From: Trachythela sp. YZ-2020
Taxonomy: Eukaryota > Cnidaria > Anthozoa > Malacalcyonacea > Clavulariidae
Direction: 5' to 3'
DNA: 64,000 nt
Assembly (NCBI GenBank): GCA_016169945.1
Contig: JADLSH010000285.1
Location: 558,001-622,000 of the forward strand
In this document: piece by piece, positions 29,107-41,500 of the stretch
Position numbering within the stretch: the stretch's first letter is position 1
Layout of the letters: each line of letters opens with the position of its first letter
Notes under the pieces: model-generated
Seen by the model: the letters and a program-made list of their open reading frames with translations, nothing else
Database searches by the model: none
Told to the model about the DNA's origin: nothing
Translations under genes and position numbers: made by a program

Positions 29107-31264
29107 CCTTCGAATCTCCGACAAATGGAACACTTCCCGATCAACTTTCGCACAAACTGTCTCCCACGAACGATCCAGTACTGCGATCTTATATCAGTCA
29201 ATGTCTCTTTGACTCCATCACTCGTACCAGTCTGTCGAGGGTTCCAAAGTTCTCGATACTGATGATATTGCTAAAGGTTTGGGGTGTGATATTCACAATT
29301 AGGTTAACAGTTCTCGACTTGGTGGATCGAACTTCAACGAGACAAGAGTGTGTTTCAACATCGGTTAGCCACTCAGGACCACAGCTCCACAGTTCATTGC
29401 TTGTAAGCTCCGTTGGTTTTATTCCTCTGGATGGAATATCGGCAGGATTATCTCGGCCGGGACAATGACGCCAGGTGGCTGTGGGTAAGAGGTTCCGGAT
29501 TTCACTCACTCTATTTTGAACGAATTGTTTCCACTTCTTATTACCATTTGTGATCCAGAAAAGTACCACTTTCGAATCGCTCCAACAGACAGGATCATCC
29601 AACTTAATTTCGTCTCGTAATGCTTTTTGAACATTCTTCACTAACCTTGCAAGGATCAAACATGATAGAAGTTCTAGTCTCGGAATTGTCTGTCTCTCGA
29701 TTGGTGCGACTCGTATCTTCGCTGCTAAGAACTTTACTCTGATAATGCCTATTGTGGTAATCATGACCAGGTTGGTTACCGCAGCGTACAACGCCTTCGA
29801 GGCATCACAAAGTCCATGGACAGTGCAGGAGATAACTGGGTCGTCGACCTCTCGAAAATAGCATCGAGAAAGCAGAATGCGATTCATTTGTTTCAGTTCA
29901 TTAACTAGATTGTCCCATTTTACTTTAAGATCATGGGGTACTTCATCGTCCCAATTCAACCTTTCGCCGCACAGTTCTTGGAATAACATATTGAATTGAA
30001 GTGTTATTGGCGACATGAAGCCAATAGGATCATAGAACTTTGCAGAAAGACGGACGATATTTCCCTTTGTCGGGGCACACTCGGATGCCAATTCGGTGAC
30101 ACGACTAAGATCAAACACAAGATTATCTTCAACAAAATTCCACGTTACACCGAGAACTTTGTGCTCTCCATAAGAGAATTCATTGAACGTTCCAAGCGTA
30201 ATCTTCGAGTACGTTTCATCTTCGTTTACGCATTCGTTTGGCGGTTCGTCCACTTGAGGGTTAGGCTCCAAGTTAGTTCTAGGAGGAGGGTTCTGTTCAC
30301 TTTCGCTCTTCGTCAACAGTTCGGGCGAGTTTGTAACAAACTTTCGAAGGTTAAATCCACCTTCTGCCAATCTAAGCTTTGATTTCTTGTAAAGAGTGTA
30401 GGCAGATTTGTCATCATCCCCACCCGAGTTTAGATAATCTACATAAACAGCTCGCATGAAGGCTTCGACAAAGGCAGGATCTTGAGCGCGGTACTGTTCG
30501 ATATGGTGACTGATAGTCGCATTCAGTAAGAACGGGATGGATGAGACTCCGAATACTACAGGCGTAAATCTCAAGACAATAATCTTAGGTTGGTCACTCC
30601 AAACGTCATCGAACCAAAGAAACCGTAGAACATTACGATCAGCTTCTGAAACTGCTATCATCAAAAATGCCTTCTCGATATCACCCGCAAGTGCTACTTT
30701 GTGGCTTCGAAAACGAAGTATGATGTCCATGATGTTATGGGTCATTGCGGGTCCAGTATAGAGGCATTCATTCAAGGACGGACCAGATGTTTTGGCGGAT
30801 GCATCATACACAATTCTTAGCTTTGTCGTCTCTTTATCTCGCCTGATCACAGCATGATGTGGAATGCAGTGAACCTTTCCGAGCTCTCCGATATCTTCTT
30901 TCTCGACAATCTCGACAACGCCTTCGGTAAGTTGATCCTTTATTACTGCATCATACTCCTTTAAGACTTCGGGATCACGTTTCAAGCGCTCGAGTAGACT
31001 CCACAGTTGTTTACGACTCATTTCATAGTTGTCAGGCAGTAAAGGATGGTGCTCTTTCTATGGCAACTCAACGTGATATCTTCCCGCCTCGAAAGCTATG
31101 GTACTTGCGAATTCTTCAACAACTCAGTTTTTGGTCATCTTCGTGGTACATTGGTTGGGATGATGAGGTTTCAAGATGGAAAACATGAGTGCACGATATG
31201 TTTACAGATGCTTCCAATCTCTGTTGTGAATGGTTCTCGACTGGTCCGGACAGAACCCATCCTA
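29107..31264 (-). pseudogene. pol: BEL/Pao LTR retrotransposon pol fragment (protease end, RT, RNase H, partial integrase)
   Basis: Read leftwards. 'GWVLSGPVE' near 31255 is the end of the protease/linker region. 'EAGRYHVELP' followed by an in-frame TAG where tryptophan is usual, then 'KEHHPLLPDNYE', leads into a 607-codon open frame (29198-31021). RT: 'LRIVYDASAKT', 'ALAGDIEKAFLMI' (motif A) and 'YVDYLNSGG' at residues 193-201, where BEL elements have YVDD. RNase H-like region: 'GLCDASKALYAAV', 'CWSDSKVVLFW' and 'NPADIPSRG'. After an internal deletion and frame change, 'YWIVRGRQF' and 'CSICRRFEGQ' (integrase zinc-binding) run up to about 29107, where the recombinase pseudogene ends. Gag, the integrase core and both LTRs are absent. 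The RT should be inactive because the second catalytic aspartate is tyrosine (codon at 30434-30436). Confidence 0.9.
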
Positions 31265-31517
31265 CAATCCTGGACAAAAGTCTTGGGACACTGAGCATTT
31301 TATAGACTTAATTTTCAAAAGTCACCTTCCCCTCCCCTCCCCTACCCCTTTTCAATGTTGGAAGTTTGCCAAATGTCACTTCAACTTTCCCGTAAATCCA
31401 ACATTGTTCGGGGAGGTGGGGGGAAGTGTTTAGGAAACTCAGTTGCCCAATAAATGCTGTGACTGCTATAAAATATACCAAAATGTGAAGGTGTCCCAAG
31501 GACTTTTGGCCAGGATT
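31265..31517. mobile_element. B element, first copy: MITE with about 28-bp inverted termini
   Basis: ACAATCCTGGACAAAAGTC then TTGGGACAC (31265-31292) is the inverse of GTGTCCCAAGGACTTTTGG then CCAGGATTGT (31491-31519), with one mismatch and one indel. The core has CCCCTCCCCT tracts and an internal CAATGTTGGA/TCCAACATTG pair. CCTGGACAAAAGT-type ends resemble Tc1/mariner non-autonomous elements, and this copy follows a TA in BEL sequence. No transposase. Thirteen further copies sit in the array. Confidence 0.7.
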
Positions 31518-32503
31518 GTCTTAAAATGGGTCAGAAAAAGATCGAAATAGAAAGTTAAACATTATTAAAGAATCCTTCCTCTAACGATCGTAGATTATTT
31601 TTAAGATAAATATTCATACATTCCGGAACATTAATTGACATTACATACAGTAATTGTACAATACTTCCGAAATATGATAAAATGCAAACAATGACAAATG
31701 CAGTTATGCAGCCAGCTGGATGTTTCTAGATGCGAGTGTAATTTCGCGGTCGAAATATTCGTAAAATATGCAGTGCAATTTTGTTTTGTCTGTTTATCCT
31801 ATTTTTAGCTAAACATATAACGATAAAGCATACAATCCTATTACAAAATATGTGAGGTTAGCTCTAAATATAAAGATTGATGTAAACGACGTCACTTTGA
31901 AACTACTTTAAAGCGAGGTCAAGACGAAGGTCATATTTTAAATATTTTAACGTATGTAAACAATACATAGCACAGACAATACTCACACACAGTTCTCAGT
32001 ACTATTATTCAAAATTGCGCACTTGATTTTTATGATATATTTCAGATGATCCTCCAAACTGATTGAATTTACTGCTGCACAACTTCTAAACTCACTTCTT
32101 GTGTTTAGGAAGAGCCGCTTGAACGTATTTTCAACAGTTCTCACTAGCTTTCAGTATAAAAAGTGGAATAAATTTTAAATTTATTTACTCAAGAGCGAGA
32201 ACTGTTAAAACTCGCAAATTACATCCTTTAATCCTTAATATTAAGGTTTGTTTCTAAGGAAAATACGATATAAAGACAAATGTCACTAAACTTTATTGTA
32301 ACAAATGAATAATATTGTATTTATCGTTGAAATTGTAGGTGAGAAGTGTTCTCCCGTGTGTGTGAGAACTGTTAGTTTATATGTTATTCAACATCCGGTT
32401 TAATTGTTAATTCACGTCGATCATGAATACAAAAGAATGACGGTGATATGTCACATAAAAATATATAATTTTTGCACATTAAAATTTTTACTATTTTAAG
32501 ACT
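31518..32503. repeat. A monomer, representative copy (986 bp with spacer)
   Basis: It is bounded by GTCTTAAAAT at the left and ATTTTAAGAC at the right, a perfect 10-bp inverted repeat; adjacent A copies are separated by a single T. It has no open frame of note. Internal landmarks: forward CAGTTCTCA motifs at 31990 and 32135, inverse GAGAACTGTT at 32197 and 32364, TATAAAAAG at 32155, palindromes CCTTAATATTAAGG (32233-32246) and GAGAAGTGTTCTC (32341-32353), and AACGACGTCA near 31887. All are kept in essentially every copy. Confidence 0.9.
32133..32206. other. Conserved hairpin with TATA-like box in the A monomer
   Basis: AACAGTTCTC (32133-32142) and GAGAACTGTT (32197-32206) form a perfect 10-bp stem. 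The loop holds TATAAAAAG and the palindromic AAATTTTAAATTT-like stretch. The same structure recurs in each A copy. A promoter or structured-RNA role is speculative. Confidence 0.45.
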
Positions 32504-35500
32504 GTCTTAAAATGGGTCAGAAAAAGATCGAAATAGAAAGTTAAACATTATTAAAGAATCCTTCCTCTAACGATCGTAGATTATTTTTAAGATAAATATT
32601 CATACATTCCGGAACATTAATTGACATTACATACAGTAATTGTACAATACTTCCGAAATATGATAAAATGCAAACAATGACAAATGCAGTTATGCAGCCA
32701 GCTGGATGTTTCTAGATGCGAGTGTAATTTCGTGGTCGAAATATTCGTAAAATATGCAGTGCAATTTTGTTTTGTCTGTTTATCCTATTTTTAGCTAAAC
32801 ATATAACGATAAAGCATACAATCCTATTACAAAATATGTGAGGTTAGCTCTAAATATAAAGATTGATGTAAACGACGTCACTTTGAAACTACTTTAAAGC
32901 GAGGTCAAGACGAAGGTCATATTTTAAATATTTTAACGTATGTAAACAATACATAGCACAGACAATACTCACACACAGTTCTCAGTACTATTATTCAAAA
33001 TTGCGCACTTGATTTTTATGATATATTTCAGATGATCCTCTAAACTGATTGAATTTACTGCTGCACAACTTCTAAACTCACTTCTTGTGTTTAGGAAGAG
33101 CCGCTTGAACGTATTTTCAACAGTTCTCACTAGCTTTCAGTATAAAAAGTGGAATAAATTTTAAATTTATTTACTCAAGAGCGAGAACTGTTAAAACTCG
33201 CAAATTACATCCTTTAATCCTTAATATTAAGGTTTGTTTCTAAGGAAAATACGATATAAAGACAAATGTCACTAAACTTTATTGTAACAAATGAATAATA
33301 TTGTATTTATCGTTGAAATTGTAGGTGAGAAGTGTTCTCCCGTGTGTGTGAGAACTGTTAGTTTATATGTTATTCAACATCCGGTTTAATTGTTAATTCA
33401 CGTCGATCATGAATACAAAAGAATGACGGTGATATGTCACATAAAAATATATAATTTTTGCACATTAAAATTTTTACTATTTTAAGACTGTCTTAAAATG
33501 GGTCAGAAAAAGATCGAAATAGAAAGTTAAACATTATTAAAGAATCCTTCCTCTAACGATCGTAGATTATTTTTAAGATAAATATTCATACATTCCGGAA
33601 CATTAATTGACATTACATACAGTAATTGTACAATACTTCCGAAATATGATAAAATGCAAACAATGACAAATGCAGTTATGCAGCCAGCTGGATGTTTCTA
33701 GATGCGAGTGTAATTTCGCGGTCGAAATATTCGTAAAATATGCAGTGCAATTTTGTTTTGTCTGTTTATCCTATTTTTAGCTAAACATATAACGATAAAG
33801 CATACAATCCTATTACAAAATATGTGAGGTTAGCTCTAAATATAAAGATTGATGTAAACGACGTCACTTTGAAACTACTTTAAAGCGAGGTCAAGACGAA
33901 GGTCATATTTTAAATATTTTAACGTATGTAAACAATACATAGCACAGACAATACTCACACACAGTTCTCAGTACTATTATTCAAAATTGCGCACTTGATT
34001 TTTATGATATATTTCAGATGATCCTCTAAACTGATTGAATTTACTGCTGCACAACTTCTAAACTCACTTCTTGTGTTTAGGAAGAGCCGCTTGAACGTAT
34101 TTTCAACAGTTCTCACTAGCTTTCAGTATAAAAAGTGGAATAAATTTTAAATTTATTTACTCAAGAGCGAGAACTGTTAAAACTCGCAAATTACATCCTT
34201 TAATCCTTAATATTAAGGTTTGTTTCTAAGGAAAATACGATATAAAGACAAATGTCACTAAACTTTATTGTAACAAATGAATAATATTGTATTTATCGTT
34301 GAAATTGTAGGTGAGAAGTGTTCTCCCGTGTGTGTGAGAACTGTTAGTTTATATGTTATTCAACATCCGGTTTAATTGTTAATTCACGTCGATCATGAAT
34401 ACAAAAGAATGACGGTGATATGTCACATAAAAATATATAATTTTTGCACATTAAAATTTTTACTATTTTAAGACAATCCTGGACAAAAGTCTTGGGACAC
34501 TGAGCATTTTATAGACTTAATTTTCAAAAGTCACCTTCCCCTCCCCTCCCCTACCCCTTTTCAATGTTGGAAGTTTGCCAAATGTCACTTCAACTTTCCC
34601 GTAAATCCAACATTGTTCGGGGAGGTGGGGGGAAGTGTTTAGGAAACTCAGTTGCCCAATAAATGCTGTGACTGCTATAAAATATACCAAAATGTGAAGG
34701 TGTCCCAAGGACTTTTGGCCAGGATTGTCTTAAAATGGGTCAGAAAAAGATCGAAATAGAAAGTTAAACATTATTAAAGAATCCTTCCTCTAACGATCGT
34801 AGATTATTTTTAAGATAAATATTCATACATTCCGGAACATTAACTGACATTACATACAGTAATTGTACAATACTTCCGAAATATGATAAAATGCAAACAA
34901 TGACAAATGCAGTTATGCAGCCAGCTGGATGTTTCTAGATGCGAGTGTAATTTCGCGGTCGAAATATTCGTAAAATATGCAGTGCAATTTTGTTTTGTCT
35001 GTTTATCCTATTTTTAGCTAAACATATAACGATAAAGCATACAATCCTATTACAAAATATGTGAGGTTAGCTCTAAATATAAAGATTGATGTAAACGACG
35101 TCACTTTGAAACTACTTTAAAGCGAGGTCAAGACGAAGGTCATATTTTAAATATTTTAACGTATGTAAACAATACATAGCACAGACAATACTCACACACA
35201 GTTCTCAGTACTATTATTCAAAATTGCGCACTTGATTTTTATGATATATTTCAGATGATCCTCCAAACTGATTGAATTTACTGCTGCACAACTTCTAAAC
35301 TCACTTCTTGTGTTTAGGAAGAGCCGCTTGAACGTATTTTCAACAGTTCTCACTAGCTTTCAGTATAAAAAGTGGAATAAATTTTAAATTTATTTACTCA
35401 AGAGCGAGAACTGTTAAAACTCGCAAATTACATCCTTTAATCCTTAATATTAAGGTTTGTTTCTAAGGAAAATACGATATAAAGACAAATGTCACTAAAC

Positions 35501-38500
35501 TTTATTGTAACAAATGAATAATATTGTATTTATCGTTGAAATTGTAGGTGAGAAGTGTTCTCCCGTGTGTGTGAGAACTGTTAGTTTATATGTTATTCAA
35601 CATCCGGTTTAATTGTTAATTCACGTCGATCATGAATACAAAAGAATGACGGTGATATGTCACATAAAAATATATAATTTTTGCACATTAAAATTTTTAC
35701 TATTTTAAGACTGTCTTAAAATGGGTCAGAAAAAGATCGAAATAGAAAGTTAAACATTATTAAAGAATCCTTCCTCTAACGATCGTAGATTATTTTTAAG
35801 ATAAATATTCATACATTCCGAACATTAATTGACATTACATACAGTAATTGTACAATACTTCCGAAATATGATAAAATGCAAACAATGACAAATGCAGTTA
35901 TGCAGCCAGCTGGATGTTTCTAGATGCGAGTGTAATTTCGCGGTCGAAATATTCGTAAAATATGCAGTGCAATTTTGTTTTGTCTGTTTATCCTATTTTT
36001 AGCTAAACATATAACGATAAAGCATACAATCCTATTACAAAATATGTGAGGTTAGCTCTAAATATAAAGATTGATGTAAACGACGTCACTTTGAAACTAC
36101 TTTAAAGCGAGGTCAAGACGAAGGTCATATTTTAAATATTTTAACGTATGTAAACAATACATAGCACAGACAATACTCACACACAGTTCTCAGTACTATT
36201 ATTCAAAATTGCGCACTTGATTTTTATGATATATTTCAGATGATCCTCCAAACTGATTGAATTTACTGCTGCACAACTTCTAAACTCACTTCTTGTGTTT
36301 AGGAAGAGCTGCTTGAACGTATTTTCAACAGTTCTCACTAGCTTTCAGTATAAAAAGTGGAATAAATTTTAAATTTATTTACTCAAGAGCGAGAACTGTT
36401 AAAACTCGCAAATTACATCCTTTAATCCTTAATATTAAGGTTTGTTTCTAAGGAAAATACGATATAAAGACAAATGTCACTAAACTTTATTGTAACAAAT
36501 GAATAATATTGTATTTATCGTTGAAATTGTAGGTGAGAAGTGTTCTCCCGTGTGTGTGAGAACTGTTAGTTTATATGTTATTCAACATCCGGTTTAATTG
36601 TTAATTCACGTCGATCATGAATACAAAAGAATGACGGTGATATGTCACATAAAAATATATAATTTTTGCACATTAAAATTTTTACTATTTTAAGACTGTC
36701 TTAAAATGGGTCAGAAAAAGATCGAAATAGAAAGTTAAACATTATTAAAGAATCCTTCCTCTAACGATCGTAGATTATTTTAAGATAAATATTCATACAT
36801 TCCGGAACATTAATTGACATTACATACAGTAATTGTACAATACTTCCGAAATATGATAAAATGCAAACAATGACAAATGCAGTTATGCAGCCAGCTGGAT
36901 GTTTCTAGATGCGAGTGTAATTTCATGGTCGAAATATTCGTAAAATATGCAGTGCAATTTTGTTTTGTCTGTTTATCCTATTTTTAGCTAAACATATAAC
37001 GATAAAGCATACAATCCTATTACAAAATATGTGAGGTTAGCTCTAAATATAAAGATTGATGTAAACGACGTCACTTTGAAACTACTTTAAAGCGAGGTCA
37101 AGACGAAGGTCATATTTTAAATATTTTAACGTATGTAAACAATACATAGCACAGACAATACTCACACACAGTTCTCAGTACTATTATTCAAAATTGCGCA
37201 CTTGATTTTTATGATATATTTCAGATGATCCTCTAAACTGATTGAATTTACTGCTGCACAACTTCTAAACTCACTTCTTGTGTTTAGGAAGAGCCGCTTG
37301 AACGTATTTTCAACAGTTCTCACTAGCTTTCAGTATAAAAAGTGGAATAAATTTTAAATTTATTTACTCAAGAGCGAGAACTGTTAAAACTCGCAAATTA
37401 CATCCTTTAATCCTTAATATTAAGGTTTGTTTCTAAGGAAAATACGATATAAAGACAAATGTCACTAAACTTTATTGTAACAAATGAATAATATTGTATT
37501 TATCGTTGAAATTGTAGGTGAGAAGTGTTCTCCCGTGTGTGTGAGAACTGTTAGTTTATATGTTATTCAACATCCGGTTTAATTGTTAATTCACGTCGAT
37601 CATGAATACAAAAGAATGACGGTGATATGTCACATAAAAATATATAATTTTTGCACATTAAAATTTTTACTATTTTAAGACAATCCTGGACAAAAGTCTT
37701 GGGACACTGAGCATTTTATAGACTTAATTTTCAAAAGTCACCTTCCCCTCCCCTCCCCTACCCCTTTTCAATGTTGGAAGTTTGCCAAATGTCACTTCAA
37801 CTTTCCCGTAAATCCAACATTGTTCGGGGAGGTGGGGGGAAGTGTTTAGGAAACTCAGTTGCCCAATAAATGCTGTGACTGCTATAAAATATACCAAAAT
37901 GTGAAGGTGTCCCAAGGACTTTTGGCCAGGATTGTCTTAAAATGGGTCAGAAAAAGATCGAAATAGAAAGTTAAACATTATTAAAGAATCCTTCCTCTAA
38001 CGATCGTAGATTATTTTTAAGATAAATATTCATACATTCCGGAACATTAACTGACATTACATACAGTAATTGTACAATACTTCCGAAATATGATAAAATG
38101 CAAACAATGACAAATGCAGTTATGCAGCCAGCTGGATGTTTCTAGATGCGAGTGTAATTTCGCGGTCGAAATATTCGTAAAATATGCAGTGCAATTTTGT
38201 TTTGTCTGTTTATCCTATTTTTAGCTAAACATATAACGATAAAGCATACAATCCTATTACAAAATATGTGAGGTTAGCTCTAAATATAAAGATTGATGTA
38301 AACGACGTCACTTTGAAACTACTTTAAAGCGAGGTCAAGACGAAGGTCATATTTTAAATATTTTAACGTATGTAAACAATACATAGCACAGACAATACTC
38401 ACACACAGTTCTCAGTACTATTATTCAAAATTGCGCACTTGATTTTTATGATATATTTCAGATGATCCTCCAAACTGATTGAATTTACTGCTGCACAACT

Positions 38501-41500
38501 TCTAAACTCACTTCTTGTGTTTAGGAAGAGCCGCTTGAACGTATTTTCAACAGTTCTCACTAGCTTTCAGTATAAAAAGTGGAATAAATTTTAAATTTAT
38601 TTACTCAAGAGCGAGAACTGTTAAAACTCGCAAATTACATCCTTTAATCCTTAATATTAAGGTTTGTTTCTAAGGAAAATACGATATAAAGACAAATGTC
38701 ACTAAACTTTATTGTAACAAATGAATAATATTGTATTTATCGTTGAAATTGTAGGTGAGAAGTGTTCTCCGTGTGTGTGAGAACTGTTAGTTTATATGTT
38801 ATTCAACATCCGGTTTAATTGTTAATTCACGTCGATCATGAATACAAAAGAATGACGGTGATATGTCACATAAAATATATAATTTTGCACATTAAAATTT
38901 TTACTATTTTAAGACTGTCTTAAAATGGGTCAGAAAAAGATCGAAATAGAAAGTTAAACATTATTAAAGAATCCTTCCTCTAACGATCGTAGATTATTTT
39001 TAAGATAAATATTCATACATTCCGAACATTAATTGACATTACATACAGTAATTGTACAATACTTCCGAAATATGATAAAATGCAAACAATGACAAATGCA
39101 GTTATGCAGCCAGCTGGATGTTTCTAGATGCGAGTGTAATTTCGCGGTCGAAATATTCGTAAAATATGCAGTGCAATTTTGTTTTGTCTGTTTATCCTAT
39201 TTTTAGCTAAACATATAACGATAAAGCATACAATCCTATTACAAAATATGTGAGGTTAGCTCTAAATATAAAGATTGATGTAAACGACGTCACTTTGAAA
39301 CTACTTTAAAGCGAGGTCAAGACGAAGGTCATATTTTAAATATTTTAACGTATGTAAACAATACATAGTACAGACAATACTCACACACAGTTCTCAGTAC
39401 TATTATTCAAAATTGCGCACTTGATTTTTATGATATATTTCAGATGATCCTCCAAACTGATTGAATTTACTGCTGCACAACTTCTAAACTCACTTCTTGT
39501 GTTTAGGAAGAGCCGCTTGAACGTATTTTCAACAGTTCTCACTAGCTTTCAGTATAAAAAGTGGAATAAATTTTAAATTTATTTACTCAAGAGCGAGAAC
39601 TGTTAAACTCGCAAATTACATCCTTTAATCCTTAATATTAAGGTTTGTTTCTAAGGAAAATACGATATAAAGACAAATGTCACTAAACTTTATTGTAACA
39701 AATGAATAATATTGTATTTATCGTTGAAATTGTAGGTGAGAAGTGTTCTCCGTGTGTGTGAGAACTGTTAGTTTATATGTTATTCAACATCCGGTTTAAT
39801 TGTTAATTCACGTCGATCATGAATACAAAAGAATGACGGTGATATGTCACATAAAAATATATAATTTTTGCACATTAAAATTTTTACTATTTTAAGACAA
39901 TCCTGGACAAAAGTCTTGGGACACTGAGCATTTTATAGACTTAATTTTCAAAAGTCACCTTCCCCTCCCTACGCCTTTTCAATGTTGGAAGTTTGCCAAA
40001 TGTCACTTCAACTTTCCCGTAAATCCAACATTGTTCGGGGAGGTGGGGGGAAGTGTTTAGGAAACTCAGTTGCCCAATAAATGCTGTGACTGCTATAAAA
40101 TATACCAAAATGTGAAGGTGTCCCAAGGACTTTTGGCCAGGATTGTCTTAAAATGGGTCAGAAAAAGATCGAAATAGAAAGTTAAACATTATTAAAGAAT
40201 CCTTCCTCTAACGATCGTAGATTATTTTTAAGATAAATATTCATACATTCCGGAACATTAATTGACATTACATACAGTAATTGTACAATACTTCCGAAAT
40301 ATGATAAAATGCAAACAATGACAAATGCAGTTATGCAGCCAGCTGGATGTTTCTAGATGCGAGTGTAATTTCATGGTCGAAATATTCGTAAAATATGCAG
40401 TGCAATTTTGTTTTGTCTGTTTATCCTATTTTTAGCTAAACATATAACGATAAAGCATACAATCCTATTACAAAATATGTGAGGTTAGCTCTAAATATAA
40501 AGATTGATGTAAACGACGTCACTTTGAAACTACTTTAAAGCGAGGTCAAGACGAAGGTCATATTTTAAATATTTTAACGTATGTAAACAATACATAGCAC
40601 AGACAATACTCACACACAGTTCTCAGTACTATTATTCAAAATTGCGCACTTGATTTTTATGATATATTTCAGATGATCCTCCAAACTGATTGAATTTACT
40701 GCTGCACAACTTCTAAACTCACTTCTTGTGTTTAGGAAGAGCCGCTTGAACGTATTTTCAACAGTTCTCACTAGCTTTCAGTATAAAAAGTGGAATAAAT
40801 TTTAAATTTATTTACTCAAGAGCGAGAACTGTTAAAACTCGCAAATTACATCCTTTAATCCTTAATATTAAGGTTTGTTTCTAAGGAAAATACGATATAA
40901 AGACAAATGTCACTAAACTTTATTGTAACAAATGAATAATATTGTATTTATCGTTGAAATTGTAGGTGAGAAGTGTTCTCCCGTGTGTGTGAGAACTGTT
41001 AGTTTATATGTTATTCAACATCCGGTTTAATTGTTAATTCACGTCGATCATGAATACAAAAGAATGACGGTGATATGTCACATAAAAATATATAATTTTT
41101 GCACATTAAAATTTTTACTATTTTAAGACTGTCTTAAAATGGGTCAGAAAAGATCGAAATAGAAAGTTAAACATTATTAAAGAATCCTTCCTCTAACGAT
41201 CGTAGATTATTTTTAAGATAAATATTCATACATTCCGGAACATTAATTGACATTACATACAGTAATTGTACAATACTTCCGAAATATGATAAATGCAAAC
41301 AATGACAAATGCAGTTATGCAGCCAGCTGGATGTTTCTAGATGCGAGTGTAATTTCGCGGTCGAAATATTCAAAATATGCAGTGCAATTTTGTTTTGTCT
41401 GTTTATCCTATTTTTAGCTAAACATATAACGATAAAGCATACAATCCTATTACAAAATATGTGAGGTTAGCTCTAAATATAAAGATTGATGTAAACGACG

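Noticed and set aside
31518..32503. rRNA, 5S or snRNA tandem gene unit
   Set aside because: I see no rRNA, 5S internal control region or snRNA core sequence in the monomer, and it is AT-rich throughout.
34465..34740. A-A joint CTG as a Tc1/mariner excision footprint of B
   Set aside because: Mariner footprints lie between TA duplicates; here the joint is AAGACTGTCTT with no TA on either side.
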